Under the pieces are notes generated by a model. It made no database searches and had not been told where the DNA came from. It saw only the letters and a program-made list of their open reading frames with translations. A stretch of DNA of 64,000 bases. It comes from Orrella daihaiensis. GTDB lineage: Bacteria; Pseudomonadota; Gammaproteobacteria; Burkholderiales; Burkholderiaceae_B. Positions 1-7,798 of this stretch are shown here, one piece after another. Each line of letters starts with the position of its first letter. The first letter of the stretch is position 1. The stretch is from the NCBI RefSeq assembly GCF_022811525.1, contig NZ_CP063982.1, positions 2,739,850 to 2,803,849 on the forward strand, given 5' to 3'. The position numbers and the translations under genes were made by a program.

Positions 1-329
1 AAGAACTTGAAGCGTGCGCCATGGAGTTATCTTTAGATGTACTCGTTGAGATTCATAACGCCCAAGAGCTCGAGCAGGCACTGACCTTAAAGACCAAGCT
101 ACTCGGCATCAATAATCGCAACCTCAAGACTTTTGATGTGTCGCTAGACACCACGCTTGGACTACTCGATCAGATTCCAGCTGGCAAACGGGTGGTTACC
201 GAGAGCGGCATTCTGTCTCGTGAAGATGTGAAACTCATGCGCGAGCACAACGTAGACGCGTTTCTAGTTGGGGAAGCCTTCATGCGGGCACCTGATCCGG
301 GTACCGCTTTGGCAGAACTATTTTTCTAG
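1..329 (+). CDS. trpC: Indole-3-glycerol phosphate synthase, C-terminal part
   Basis: The reading frame is already open at base 3, so the 5' end lies outside the window and only about the last 108 residues are present. The visible part matches the C-terminal half of the TrpC TIM barrel: a Glu-containing strand (VEIHN), the GINNRNL phosphate/substrate loop, then ESGI and the final FLVGEAFM helix region. The enzyme closes the indole ring in tryptophan biosynthesis (CdRP to indole-3-glycerol phosphate). A long perfect inverted repeat follows about 30 bases after the stop. The identification is firm for the family; only the truncated end can be read. Confidence 0.95.
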   Translation, partial: ELEACAMELSLDVLVEIHNAQELEQALTLKTKLLGINNRNLKTFDVSLDTTLGLLDQIPAGKRVVTESGILSREDVKLMREHNVDAFLVGEAFMRAPDPGTALAELFF

Positions 330-362
330 ATAAAGCAAGACAGAGTTTCGCGTGCCTATGAA

Positions 363-398
363 CAAGGGGTTCAGAAGACCGGTCTTCTGAACCCCTTG
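363..398. terminator. Perfect 18-bp inverted repeat, likely bidirectional terminator
   Basis: Arms 363-380 and 381-398 are exact reverse complements with no spacer, starting CAAGGGGTTCAGAAG. As RNA this would fold into a long hairpin with a small terminal loop. It lies between trpC (+) and the convergent DUF2892 gene (-), where a shared terminator is expected. There is no long T-run on either side, so termination is inferred from the hairpin and position. Confidence 0.7.
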
Positions 399-423
399 AT
401 TTGTGCGCAGAGGTGTCGCCAGC

Positions 424-618
424 TTACGATTTCTTCAGGGGACACGTATTCACACCAATCAGTGAGTAAGCTGGGCAAATACGAAACAGACCGGTGGCCA
501 ATGGCACCACGCCAATCCAGCCCCACGCACCAATCGTACCGGCTAACGTCAAGGCAATCAGTGCAATGCCAACCACTATTCTCAAAACTCGATCGATACC
601 GCCAACGTTTACTTTCAT
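424..618 (-). CDS. DUF2892 / YgaP-like inner-membrane protein
   Basis: A 64-residue protein starting MKVNVGGIDR, the typical opening of DUF2892 (YgaP transmembrane domain) proteins, followed by two hydrophobic segments (about residues 10-28 and 31-48) and a short tail with two cysteines (CPAY and NTCPL). The family is often fused to or encoded beside rhodanese and sulfide-stress genes. A good ribosome site (AGGAGAG) precedes the ATG. It lies 39 bases downstream of the ArsR-type regulator on the same strand, so the two are probably one transcript. The function of this family is not settled; a role in sulfur or persulfide handling is inferred from context. Confidence 0.8.
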   Translation of the reverse strand: MKVNVGGIDRVLRIVVGIALIALTLAGTIGAWGWIGVVPLATGLFRICPAYSLIGVNTCPLKKS

Positions 619-657
619 GGTGCTCTCCTAAAAAGTCTTGCTACGTTTCAATTGCCC

Positions 658-984
658 TCATGACTTCTGACCGCAATACAACCCGTAAAGCGTCTGCATC
701 ATCAGCAAGACAGCTGGACTTGCCAGCTTGTAATAGATGTACTTACCTTCACGGCGTGTGGCGACCAACTTTTCATCACGCAACACGCCAAGTTGCTGCG
801 ACAACGTAGGCTGGCGAATCCCGGTTAAAGACTCTAGCTCACCCACATTTAGCTCGGTATCGATCAGATGGCATAGAAGCATCAAACGATCCTCATTTGC
901 CATTGTCTTAAGAAGTGCGCAGGCTTTGCCTGCGGAAGTGCGTAGCTCTTTTACAGTTGAAGGCGTCAGACTGACAGCATTCAT
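658..984 (-). CDS. ArsR-family regulator, BigR/SqrR-like
   Basis: A 108-residue winged-helix protein. The ArsR signature is clear: MANEDRLMLLCHL, then the recognition helix GIRQPTLSQQLGVLRDEKLV and the wing RREGKYIYYKL. Cysteines at residues 38 (LLCHL) and 104 (LYCGQ) fall where sulfide-sensing BigR/SqrR/YgaV proteins carry the pair that forms a disulfide or tetrasulfide and releases DNA; a third is at residue 22. The gene is divergent from a persulfide-dioxygenase-like gene with a 97-bp AT-rich spacer and is followed by a DUF2892 gene. It is probably a reactive-sulfur-responsive repressor of both sides. The sensing function is inferred from cysteine position and neighbours; a metal-responsive ArsR is the alternative. 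Confidence 0.85.
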   Translation of the reverse strand: MNAVSLTPSTVKELRTSAGKACALLKTMANEDRLMLLCHLIDTELNVGELESLTGIRQPTLSQQLGVLRDEKLVATRREGKYIYYKLASPAVLLMMQTLYGLYCGQKS

Positions 985-1011
985 GGCTATTCTCTATTGG
1001 TATGATGACTA

Positions 1012-1048
1012 TATTATATTTGTAAATAAACTATTCTTCAATATAATA
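1012..1048. promoter_or_regulatory. Candidate operator region between the ArsR gene and the MBL-hydrolase gene
   Basis: The divergent spacer is very AT-rich. It holds the inverted pair TATTATAT (1012-1019) and ATATAATA (1041-1048), and a smaller dyad TATTT-GT-AAATA (1017-1028). Repressors of the ArsR/BigR type bind AT-rich dyads overlapping promoters. The assignment rests on symmetry and location only, so the exact operator is uncertain. Confidence 0.45.
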
Positions 1049-1081
1049 AGCATATAGCTGATTTGTATATGGAGTAACAAG

Positions 1082-1939
1082 ATGCGCGTACAACCGTTTT
1101 TTGACAATGACACCTCGACCTTTACCTACGTCGTTGACAATGGTCCTGGCACCGCCTGCGCCATCATCGACTCTGTTCTGAACTATGACCCCAAATCAGG
1201 TCGCACGAACACCGCAGGCGCCGATGCTGTCATGGCTTTTGTCAGAGACAACCACCTCAAAACAGAGTGGCTGCTCGAGACCCATGCGCACGCTGACCAC
1301 CTGTCAGCCGCACCTTATTTGAAACGCGAGCTCGGTGGCAAAATCGCCATCGGTGATGCGATCAAGACCGTTCAAGGTGTTTTCAAGAAGATCTTCAATC
1401 TTGAACCCGAGTTTGAACTCGATGGCTCCCAATTCGATCACTTGTTCAAAGCTGATGAAACATTCAAGATCGGTGATATCGAAGCACAAGCTTGGCACGT
1501 ACCAGGCCATACACCGGCTGACATGGCTTATGTCGTCAACGGCGATACCGTGTTCGTGGGTGATACGTTGTTCATGCCAGATGTGGGTTCGGCTCGTTGC
1601 GACTTCCCCGGCGGCAACGCCAACACACTGTACAAATCGGTGCAACGCCTTTTGGCGCTACCGCCTGAGACCAAGCTGATGATGTGTCACGATTATCCGC
1701 CAGCTGGGCGTGAGGTACGTTGCGAAACCACGGTGGCCGAGGAGCGCGAGAAAAACATTCATTTGCACGATGGCATCTCGGAAGATGAGTTCGTCAAGAT
1801 GCGTAGCACACGCGATGCCACGCTGGCCATGCCAACGCTGCTGTTGCCCTCGATTCAGGTCAATATACGTGCCGGTGCTCTTCCCCCCGCAGAGGATAAT
1901 GGCGTAAGCTATCTGAAGATCCCTCTGAATGCGGTGTAA
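1082..1939 (+). CDS. MBL-fold hydrolase, persulfide dioxygenase-like (Blh type)
   Basis: A 285-residue metallo-beta-lactamase-fold protein with the metal-binding motif THAHADHLSAAP (about residues 66-77), a second histidine in HVPGHTPADM (about 140-149), an Asp in VGDTLF and a late histidine in MMCHDYPP. This pattern fits the ETHE1/Blh group, which oxidises glutathione persulfide to sulfite in hydrogen sulfide detoxification. Blh genes are classically controlled by BigR-like ArsR repressors, and such a gene lies divergently upstream. GGAG sits 7 bases before the ATG. No rhodanese domain is attached. A generic glyoxalase II-like hydrolase is the alternative, but context favours sulfur metabolism. 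Confidence 0.85.
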   Translation: MRVQPFFDNDTSTFTYVVDNGPGTACAIIDSVLNYDPKSGRTNTAGADAVMAFVRDNHLKTEWLLETHAHADHLSAAPYLKRELGGKIAIGDAIKTVQGVFKKIFNLEPEFELDGSQFDHLFKADETFKIGDIEAQAWHVPGHTPADMAYVVNGDTVFVGDTLFMPDVGSARCDFPGGNANTLYKSVQRLLALPPETKLMMCHDYPPAGREVRCETTVAEEREKNIHLHDGISEDEFVKMRSTRDATLAMPTLLLPSIQVNIRAGALPPAEDNGVSYLKIPLNAV

Positions 1940-1948
1940 CCCAATTGC

Positions 1949-3433
1949 ATGTTTGAACTGGCCGAGTCTGACCCATCACTTTCTGACAGCGAGGCCAAGC
2001 GCCTGATCCCCCAACTGCGCACGCGATTATTGCGGGCGCAGTACAAGTTTTTAGAAAGAAAGGAGCGGGCACTATTAATTCTGATTGGTGGAATTGATGG
2101 CGCGGGCAAAGGCGACACGATCAATCTGCTAAACGATTGGATGGATGCTCGTCATATCCATACGATGGCATTTACGCGCCCAACCGAACAGGACCGCGTG
2201 TATCCCCGGCAATACAGGTTTTGGCGGGCGTTACCCGCCAAAGGTGACATTGGAATTGTGTTTGGGTCAGGCTATGCACCCTTGATGGAAGAGGCCTTAA
2301 AGAAACGCCCCAATCCTGACTTGTTCGAGGATATGATCTTGGCCGCCAGGCGCTATGAAGCTGATCTGGTCGCCAATGGCGTGCAAGTCATCAAACTCTG
2401 GTTTCACCTGTCAAAGAAAGCGCAACAGGCGCGCATGCAGGAACTTTTGCAGAACCCATCGACCGCCTGGAAAGTTGCCCCGGAAGACCGGGATGTACCC
2501 AAACGATTCAAGCATCTGCGTCAAGCAGCACAGCGAATCATTGAATCGACTGACTCGGCTCATGCTCCCTGGATCATTATCCCGGCCGCTGACGAAAACG
2601 TGCGCATGGTCAGAACCGGGCAAGCAGTGCTTGAAGCGCTGCAAAGGCGAACCGTTCGAGTTCCCCCGTTACATGACCCGGCCGTTTTACCGACACTCAA
2701 ACGGCAGCGTAACCCGCTGACTGAATTGGACTACAGCGCCCAACTTTCAAAAGATGATTATCAAACTGCGCTGCTTCACTGGCAGAACCGTCTAGCCAGA
2801 CTCGTGCGCAGCAAAGGGTTTGTCCAGAAACATGCGCTGATGATTGTCTTCGAGGGCTCGGACGCGGCAGGCAAAGGCGGTGCCATTCGTCGCATCACTC
2901 AGGCCATCGATGCACGGCAATACGACATCATGCCAGTGGCTGCACCCAAACCATTTGAGCTTGATCGCCCTTATCTGTGGCGCTTCTGGCGTCGTGTGCC
3001 TCGGCTTGGCCAAATTTCCATCTTCGATCGCTCCTGGTATGGCAGGGTGCTAGTTGAGCGAGTAGAAAAACTCATCCCACGGTCGGTTTGGCATCGTGCC
3101 TACGCAGAGATCAACGGTTTTGAGCATCAACTCGCGCATAGTGGCGTGATCGTCGTGAAGTTTTGGCTCGCGATTACACCTGCCGAACAGTTAAAGCGCT
3201 TCAAAGAACGCGAATCGCACCCTTACAAGCAGTACAAGCTGACACCGGAAGATTGGCGCAATCGCCGCAAATGGAAAGCCTATGAAACAGCGGCAGCTGA
3301 TATGCTGGTACACACTGACACCAGTCATGCTGGCTGGCATCTGATTTCTGCCAATGACAAGCGTCACGCACGAATTGAAGTGCTTAAACAACTCGTTAAA
3401 CGTATTGAGCAGGCTATTGATGATGACGACTAA
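1949..3433 (+). CDS. pap: Polyphosphate:AMP phosphotransferase (two-domain PPK2)
   Basis: A 494-residue protein made of two PPK2 domains. It transfers phosphate from polyphosphate to AMP, giving ADP. Domain 1 (about residues 40-240) keeps a Walker A-like GGIDGAGKG at 47-55, but the position of the Walker B/lid segment reads GSGYAPL instead of DRSWYGR. Domain 2 (about 295-490) has GSDAAGKGG and the full SIFDRSWYGR, so the C-terminal domain should be the catalytic one, as known for two-domain class II PPK2 enzymes. It starts 9 bases after the Blh stop, so it may be cotranscribed with the sulfide-module gene. Confidence in the family is high. Confidence 0.9.
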   Translation: MFELAESDPSLSDSEAKRLIPQLRTRLLRAQYKFLERKERALLILIGGIDGAGKGDTINLLNDWMDARHIHTMAFTRPTEQDRVYPRQYRFWRALPAKGDIGIVFGSGYAPLMEEALKKRPNPDLFEDMILAARRYEADLVANGVQVIKLWFHLSKKAQQARMQELLQNPSTAWKVAPEDRDVPKRFKHLRQAAQRIIESTDSAHAPWIIIPAADENVRMVRTGQAVLEALQRRTVRVPPLHDPAVLPTLKRQRNPLTELDYSAQLSKDDYQTALLHWQNRLARLVRSKGFVQKHALMIVFEGSDAAGKGGAIRRITQAIDARQYDIMPVAAPKPFELDRPYLWRFWRRVPRLGQISIFDRSWYGRVLVERVEKLIPRSVWHRAYAEINGFEHQLAHSGVIVVKFWLAITPAEQLKRFKERESHPYKQYKLTPEDWRNRRKWKAYETAAADMLVHTDTSHAGWHLISANDKRHARIEVLKQLVKRIEQAIDDDD

Positions 3434-3875
3434 GCCAGATCCAGCGTCATCGATGTGCCCCTTGTGTATCGTGCCTTTGCCAGGAGAATTGGTGCGCACC
3501 GAGAACTATGTGGTGATCGATGCACAGGACCCAACGTACCCGGGATTGACCCGAGTTGTGTGGCTAGCTCATGTTGCTGAAATGACTGATTTACCCAACC
3601 CGCAAAGGCAAGCCCTCATGCAGGTTGTCTTCACGGTTGAAGTCACCATGCGCGAGATACTGCATCCAGATAAGGTCAATCTTGCCAGCTTGGGCAACCA
3701 GGTACCCCACTTGCATTGGCATGTGATTCCTCGATGGCGTGATGACGCCACTTTTCCTGGCTCGATCTGGAGCCCAGCAAACGACACAGAGCCGGCGCAA
3801 CAGCGCCTAGTCGATATCCAAAGGTCGCTGAAGGATTATCATCAGGCCTTGATTCAACGCCTTAATCAATTCTGA
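3423..3875 (+). CDS. HIT-family nucleotide-binding protein
   Basis: A small histidine-triad protein with the complete HLHWHVIP motif near the C-terminus and the N-terminal CPLC typical of this HIT branch. HIT proteins hydrolyse or transfer nucleotidyl groups from AMP- and ADP-linked substrates. The start is uncertain: two ATGs at 3420/3423 overlap the end of the phosphotransferase gene, and a third at 3453 directly precedes CPLC and would give the usual family N-terminus. All stay in the same frame. The overlap indicates translational coupling with the upstream gene. A link to AMP metabolism beside a polyphosphate:AMP phosphotransferase is attractive but only inferred. Confidence 0.85.
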   Translation: MTTKPDPASSMCPLCIVPLPGELVRTENYVVIDAQDPTYPGLTRVVWLAHVAEMTDLPNPQRQALMQVVFTVEVTMREILHPDKVNLASLGNQVPHLHWHVIPRWRDDATFPGSIWSPANDTEPAQQRLVDIQRSLKDYHQALIQRLNQF

Positions 3876-3877
3876 CT

Positions 3878-4792
3878 ATGACTACAAACAACAATGTGAC
3901 CTGGCGCTCCATGCTCTTTGTGCCAGCCAATAGCGACAAGTTTCTGCAAAGCGCACTCAAGCGTAATGCTGATGCCATCCAGCTTGATCTCGAAGATGCC
4001 TGCCCACCCGACTTGAAGGCTCCGACCCGCCAACGCATCGGTGAACTTGCGCAAACATGTGCCAATGCCGGGTTTGATGTGATCGTACGAGTCAATCGTC
4101 CTTGGCGACTATTGCTGCGCGACCTTGAGGCATGCGTGCATCCGGCCATCAAAGCACTAACTTTACCTAAGGTGCCCGATGGCTCATTTATCCGGTCTGT
4201 CGCTGAAGTTCTTGCTGAAGTTGAACAAGAAAAAGGTCTGCCGATTGGCCATACGCAATTGATTGCCATGGTTGAAGACGCCGATGGCTTGGCCAACATG
4301 GATGACATCGCCCGTGCTCACCCAAGGGTATACGGCATGATCGTCGGTGCGGAAGACCTCGCGGTCTCTTTGCGAATGGCCGTAGATACCGATGGGTTGT
4401 ATGTCCCAAACGTGATGGCAGTCGCTGCCTGTCGTAGGGCCGGCATTGTACCGATAGGCTTTGTTGGTTCCGTCGCCGACTTTGCCGATCAGGACAAGTT
4501 CAAGCAAACGGTGCAACGGGCTGCGCGCCTCGGGTTTGAAGGTGCGTTCTGCATCCACCCATCACAAGTCGATCCAGCCAACGAGGCATTTAGCCCTGAC
4601 CCTAGGGCCGTTGAGCGCGCGCGCGCATTGATCAAGACATTTGAACAGGCTCGTGCTGCCAACCAGGCAACCTGTACGTTTGAGGGTCGCATGGTTGATG
4701 CACCAGTCGTGGCTCAAGCGCAGCTTCTAATTGAACGCGACAATGCCTTGCAGGCACTGATTTCACGTCGCCATCCGACTGGCCGTGAGTGA
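3878..4792 (+). CDS. HpcH/HpaI aldolase / CitE-like CoA-ester lyase
   Basis: A 304-residue TIM-barrel lyase of the citrate lyase beta-subunit family. Characteristic parts are RSMLFVPAN near the N-terminus, the acidic Mg-binding segment LDLEDACPP (about residues 45-53), an Arg in VIVRVNR, the metal-binding Glu in AMVEDADG and the GMIVGAEDLAVSL segment. Members cleave or form CoA thioesters such as citryl-, malyl- or citramalyl-CoA. No citrate lyase alpha or gamma subunit is nearby, so this is a stand-alone CitE-like enzyme and its substrate cannot be told. It begins 2 bases after the HIT gene and overlaps ung by 8 bases. Confidence 0.85.
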   Translation: MTTNNNVTWRSMLFVPANSDKFLQSALKRNADAIQLDLEDACPPDLKAPTRQRIGELAQTCANAGFDVIVRVNRPWRLLLRDLEACVHPAIKALTLPKVPDGSFIRSVAEVLAEVEQEKGLPIGHTQLIAMVEDADGLANMDDIARAHPRVYGMIVGAEDLAVSLRMAVDTDGLYVPNVMAVAACRRAGIVPIGFVGSVADFADQDKFKQTVQRAARLGFEGAFCIHPSQVDPANEAFSPDPRAVERARALIKTFEQARAANQATCTFEGRMVDAPVVAQAQLLIERDNALQALISRRHPTGRE

Positions 4793-5534
4793 AATCGGTA
4801 ACTCAGCAGGCAATCGGTTAAAGGACCTTTCTGCGCTCGGCATTGATAGCCTGCCCAAGCGCTGGCAGGCTGTTCTATCAACACCACCTGCCAGCACACA
4901 ACTGGTCCGGACCACCGCGGCGATCAAGGCAGAACTAACTGCTGGCGCCATCATTTACCCGGCAGACCCCTGGCGCGCACTAAGACTGACCGAGCTCGAT
5001 GACGTCAAAGTCGTGATCCTCGGGCAAGACCCCTATCACGGACCCGATCAAGCACAGGGGCTCGCGTTTTCAGTTGCGTCACACTGCAAGATACCGCCAA
5101 GCTTGCGAAACATTTTTCTAGAAATTTCGCAGGACCCACTGCTACAGACCGACACGCTAAAACCTCAGCCAGATCCAGATCTAAGCCGCTGGGCTAGACA
5201 GGGTGTGCTGTTGCTCAACACCTCCTTGACAGTCCGAGACGGACAAGCAGCCTCGCATGCCAAGCTTGGTTGGCAAGTCGTGACCGATGCGATTATTTCG
5301 GCAGTTGCCAAACGCCAAACGCCCACGGTGTTCATGCTTTGGGGAGCACATGCACAAGCCAAAGCCGAGATGATTAAGTCGTACAGCAGGCAGCACTTCA
5401 TTCTGGCAGCCAACCATCCGTCACCGCTGTCAGCGCGCCGGCCGCCTGTGCCGTTTCTGGGCTGCGGGCATTTTGGGCGGGCGAACGAGTGGCTCGAGGC
5501 GCAAGATTTACTAGCGGTTCAATGGTCAAACTAA
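4785..5534 (+). CDS. ung: Uracil-DNA glycosylase, family 1
   Basis: A 249-residue UNG that removes uracil from DNA to start base excision repair. The water-activating motif GQDPYHG has its Asp at residue 82; LLLNTSLTVRDG and the DNA-intercalating HPSPLSARR loop are also complete. The frame begins with GTG at 4785, overlapping the end of the CitE-like gene by 8 bases; no ATG lies nearby in frame, so GTG is preferred. Length is normal for betaproteobacterial UNG with a slightly extended N-terminus. Confidence 0.97.
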   Translation: MSEIGNSAGNRLKDLSALGIDSLPKRWQAVLSTPPASTQLVRTTAAIKAELTAGAIIYPADPWRALRLTELDDVKVVILGQDPYHGPDQAQGLAFSVASHCKIPPSLRNIFLEISQDPLLQTDTLKPQPDPDLSRWARQGVLLLNTSLTVRDGQAASHAKLGWQVVTDAIISAVAKRQTPTVFMLWGAHAQAKAEMIKSYSRQHFILAANHPSPLSARRPPVPFLGCGHFGRANEWLEAQDLLAVQWSN

Positions 5535-5692
5535 AAGTCACTAGTTTCTGCACTCCAGACATAAATTGAGTCTGCCAGTTAGGCATATCGTGAAAGCCAC
5601 AATAGATAGTTCCTGCCTGACCCATTAAAGTTCTGCATTGATTTACCCTAAACATATCAACGTCTCTACTTTCGCCATTTGCATTGCAGAGT

Positions 5693-5724
5693 TTGACATC
5701 ACCAGCTGATTTACTACAATAGTA
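5693..5724 (+). promoter_or_regulatory. Promoter and overlapping dyad of the toxin-antitoxin pair
   Basis: TTGACA (5693-5698) and TACAAT (5715-5720) are separated by 16 bp, a strong sigma-70-type match. A dyad TACTA-CAA-TAGTA (5712-5724) covers the -10 box. This is the arrangement expected if the antitoxin, alone or in complex with the toxin, represses its own promoter. The binding protein is inferred. The 150 bases between the ung stop and this promoter hold nothing else I recognise. Confidence 0.65.
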
Positions 5725-5757
5725 GCAATACGTTTCAACATGATTTTTAAACACACC

Positions 5758-5982
5758 ATGAGCATGCCAGTACGCATTGACGACCAACTATACGAGCAAG
5801 CCAAAGCGCATGCGCACGCCGAGCGGCGTACCATTGCAGGCCAGCTCGAATTTTGGGCGCTGGTTGGTAAAGCAGCACTTGACAATCCAGACCTACCTAT
5901 CGAATTTGTGCGCGATCTATTAATCGCTCGCGCAGAAGGTTCCACACTCGCCACTGAATTTGTATCTCAGGGCAAGCGTTGA
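5758..5982 (+). CDS. ParD-like antitoxin
   Basis: A short protein of about 74 residues beginning MSMPVRIDDQLYEQAKAHA, with RTIAGQLEFWALVG and the tail motif DNPDLPIEFV. This is the ParD_like antitoxin family, with an N-terminal ribbon-helix-helix type DNA-binding region and a C-terminal toxin-binding tail. ATGs at 5740, 5758 and 5764 are in frame. None has a clear ribosome site; 5758 gives the family-like start, while 5740 would leave a leader of only about a dozen bases after the predicted promoter. The stop overlaps the toxin start as TGATG. It should neutralise the toxin and repress the promoter. Confidence 0.85.
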   Translation: MSMPVRIDDQLYEQAKAHAHAERRTIAGQLEFWALVGKAALDNPDLPIEFVRDLLIARAEGSTLATEFVSQGKR

Positions 5983-6263
5983 TGGCATCTCGTGAAATCA
6001 AAGTTATCCAGTCAGCTGCATTTGCTAGAACATACAAGAAGCTCTACAACCAGCAAAAAATCAAAGTTGATGATGCGGTTCAAGAGATAGTCAACGACCC
6101 AGAGATTGGTACCCAAAAGCGCGGTGACTTGAGCGGTGTGTATGTTTACAAATTTAAAGTGCAGACTCAGGAAATGCTGCTCGCCTACGAGTACGACCCG
6201 CAAACTCGCTATTTGTTATTACTGGGGAGTCATGAAAACTTCTACCGAGGACTAAAACGGTAA
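5982..6263 (+). CDS. RelE/ParE-family toxin
   Basis: A 93-residue basic protein: KVIQSAAFARTYKKL at the N-terminus, a central VQEIVNDPEIGTQKRGDLSGV and the terminal strand segment LLLGSHENFYRGLKR. This order is typical of RelE/ParE-fold toxins. The ATG at 5982 shares one base with the antitoxin stop, a sign of coupled translation. Whether it cleaves mRNA on ribosomes (RelE-like) or poisons gyrase (ParE-like) cannot be read from the sequence. The gene lies between housekeeping genes with its own promoter, a common setting for a laterally acquired chromosomal module. Confidence 0.85.
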   Translation: MASREIKVIQSAAFARTYKKLYNQQKIKVDDAVQEIVNDPEIGTQKRGDLSGVYVYKFKVQTQEMLLAYEYDPQTRYLLLLGSHENFYRGLKR

Positions 6264-6433
6264 GCGCTGATTTCACGCTCCTAGGGTTTTCACTAGCATT
6301 ACATGCAGAAATAGACTACACTGCCGCTTCACGTTAATTTTTAATCGCTCCCTGACCCTCTTTCCTTTCGCGGCTGACTATAGCCCTAGTATGCGTTCGG
6401 TTGTCCCGGTCGGCACGATTCAAAGGAAAGAAG

Positions 6434-7798
6434 ATGTCATTTCAAGCACTCGGGCTTGCAGCCCCGTTGCTGGCCGCTATTTCGCGCGCCGGTTTTAAAG
6501 AAGCCACAGCCGTACAACAACAAGCCATCCCTGCCGCTTTGCAAGGTCAGGATCTCATGGTTTCTGCTCAGACTGGGAGCGGTAAAACAGCAGCCTTCAT
6601 GCTGCCTGCACTGAATCGACTGAGCCAGCAAGCTGGCAAAGGTGGCCGTGGCGTGCAGGTACTTGTGCTGACGCCAACGCGCGAATTGGCCATGCAGGTC
6701 AGCGAAGCTGCTGGCCTACTCGGCAGTCAAATCAAGGGGCTACGCACCGCTACTGTGGTGGGCGGCATGCCCTATGGCGCACAACTGAAGGCTCTATCCC
6801 AACGCGTGGATGTGCTGGTTGCCACACCTGGTCGCTTGATGGATCATCTTCAAAGCAAGCGGGTTGATCTATCAACCGTGCATACCCTGATTCTGGATGA
6901 AGCCGATCGCATGCTCGACATGGGATTTATCGATGACATCAAGACCATCGTTGCACGCACGCCTGCAACGCGCCAGACGCTGCTGTTTTCTGCGACGTTT
7001 GATGGCAGTGTCGCCAAACTCGCTGAGACCATGATGCGTGATCCAGTCAGAATCCAGATCTCTGCACCCAAAGAGCGCCATGCCCAAATCGAACAGCATG
7101 TGTTTTACGCCGACAGCAAGGAACACAAGCTGCAGTTGCTAGACCACATGCTGCGCGATGCCAGCATGGATCAAGCGATCGTCTTTACCGCCACCAAACG
7201 TGGCGCTGATGATCTGGCTGATGTTCTGAACGAGCAAGGATTCCATGCGCAGGCTTTGCATGGTGACATGAATCAACGCCAACGCACCCGCGCATTGACC
7301 GCCATGCAACGCGGTCGGGTCCGTGTACTGGTAGCCACCGATGTCGCTGCGCGCGGCATCGACGTGCAGACCATTAGTCACGCCATTAACTTCGACCTTC
7401 CGATGCAAGCCGAAGACTACGTACACCGGATTGGTCGTACAGGACGTGCCGGCCGTCAGGGTACGGCGATCACCCTGTGTGAACACCGCGACCGCTTCAA
7501 AGTTCGCCGCATCGAGAATTTCATCGGCCATGGTATCGCTGCTAGCGAAATCGCAGGTCTTGAGCCCAAGCGTGTAGCGCCTAAAAAGCCGCATGTTAAA
7601 AGCGCCAAACCGCGTCGCCCTGGGTTTGGTGCGAAGGCAGCTGTTAAAACTGGCAGCAGACCAGGCGGCTCCGCCAAAACAGGGTTCGGCGCCAAGCCAC
7701 GTACCGCTAAACCTTATACTGCAGGACATGCAAAACCCGCACGGCCAACGACCCGATCCCGCACAGATTCATCTGAGCGCAGACGCGCTCGCGCATAG
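6434..7798 (+). CDS. rhlE: DEAD-box RNA helicase, RhlE-like
   Basis: A 454-residue ATP-dependent RNA helicase. Visible motifs in order: Q motif (TAVQQQAIP), I (AQTGSGKT, residues 45-52), Ia (PTRELA), Ib (TPGR), II (DEAD, about 154), III (SAT), IV-V (VATDVAARGID) and VI (HRIGRTGR). After about residue 365 the C-terminus is a low-complexity Lys/Arg/Gly/Ala tail, as in RhlE proteins, used for RNA binding. The ATG at 6434 is chosen because AAAGGAAAG precedes it; an upstream TTG at 6401 is in frame but lacks support. The last 71 bases overlap the next gene. The 170 bp upstream contain no gene. Confidence 0.92.
   Translation: MSFQALGLAAPLLAAISRAGFKEATAVQQQAIPAALQGQDLMVSAQTGSGKTAAFMLPALNRLSQQAGKGGRGVQVLVLTPTRELAMQVSEAAGLLGSQIKGLRTATVVGGMPYGAQLKALSQRVDVLVATPGRLMDHLQSKRVDLSTVHTLILDEADRMLDMGFIDDIKTIVARTPATRQTLLFSATFDGSVAKLAETMMRDPVRIQISAPKERHAQIEQHVFYADSKEHKLQLLDHMLRDASMDQAIVFTATKRGADDLADVLNEQGFHAQALHGDMNQRQRTRALTAMQRGRVRVLVATDVAARGIDVQTISHAINFDLPMQAEDYVHRIGRTGRAGRQGTAITLCEHRDRFKVRRIENFIGHGIAASEIAGLEPKRVAPKKPHVKSAKPRRPGFGAKAAVKTGSRPGGSAKTGFGAKPRTAKPYTAGHAKPARPTTRSRTDSSERRRARA

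Noticed and set aside
396..809. A 137-codon plus-strand ORF
   Set aside because: It runs antisense through the DUF2892 and ArsR genes, both of which have recognisable family motifs.
7139..7729. A 196-codon minus-strand ORF
   Set aside because: It is the antisense shadow of the RhlE-like helicase gene; its protein resembles no family.
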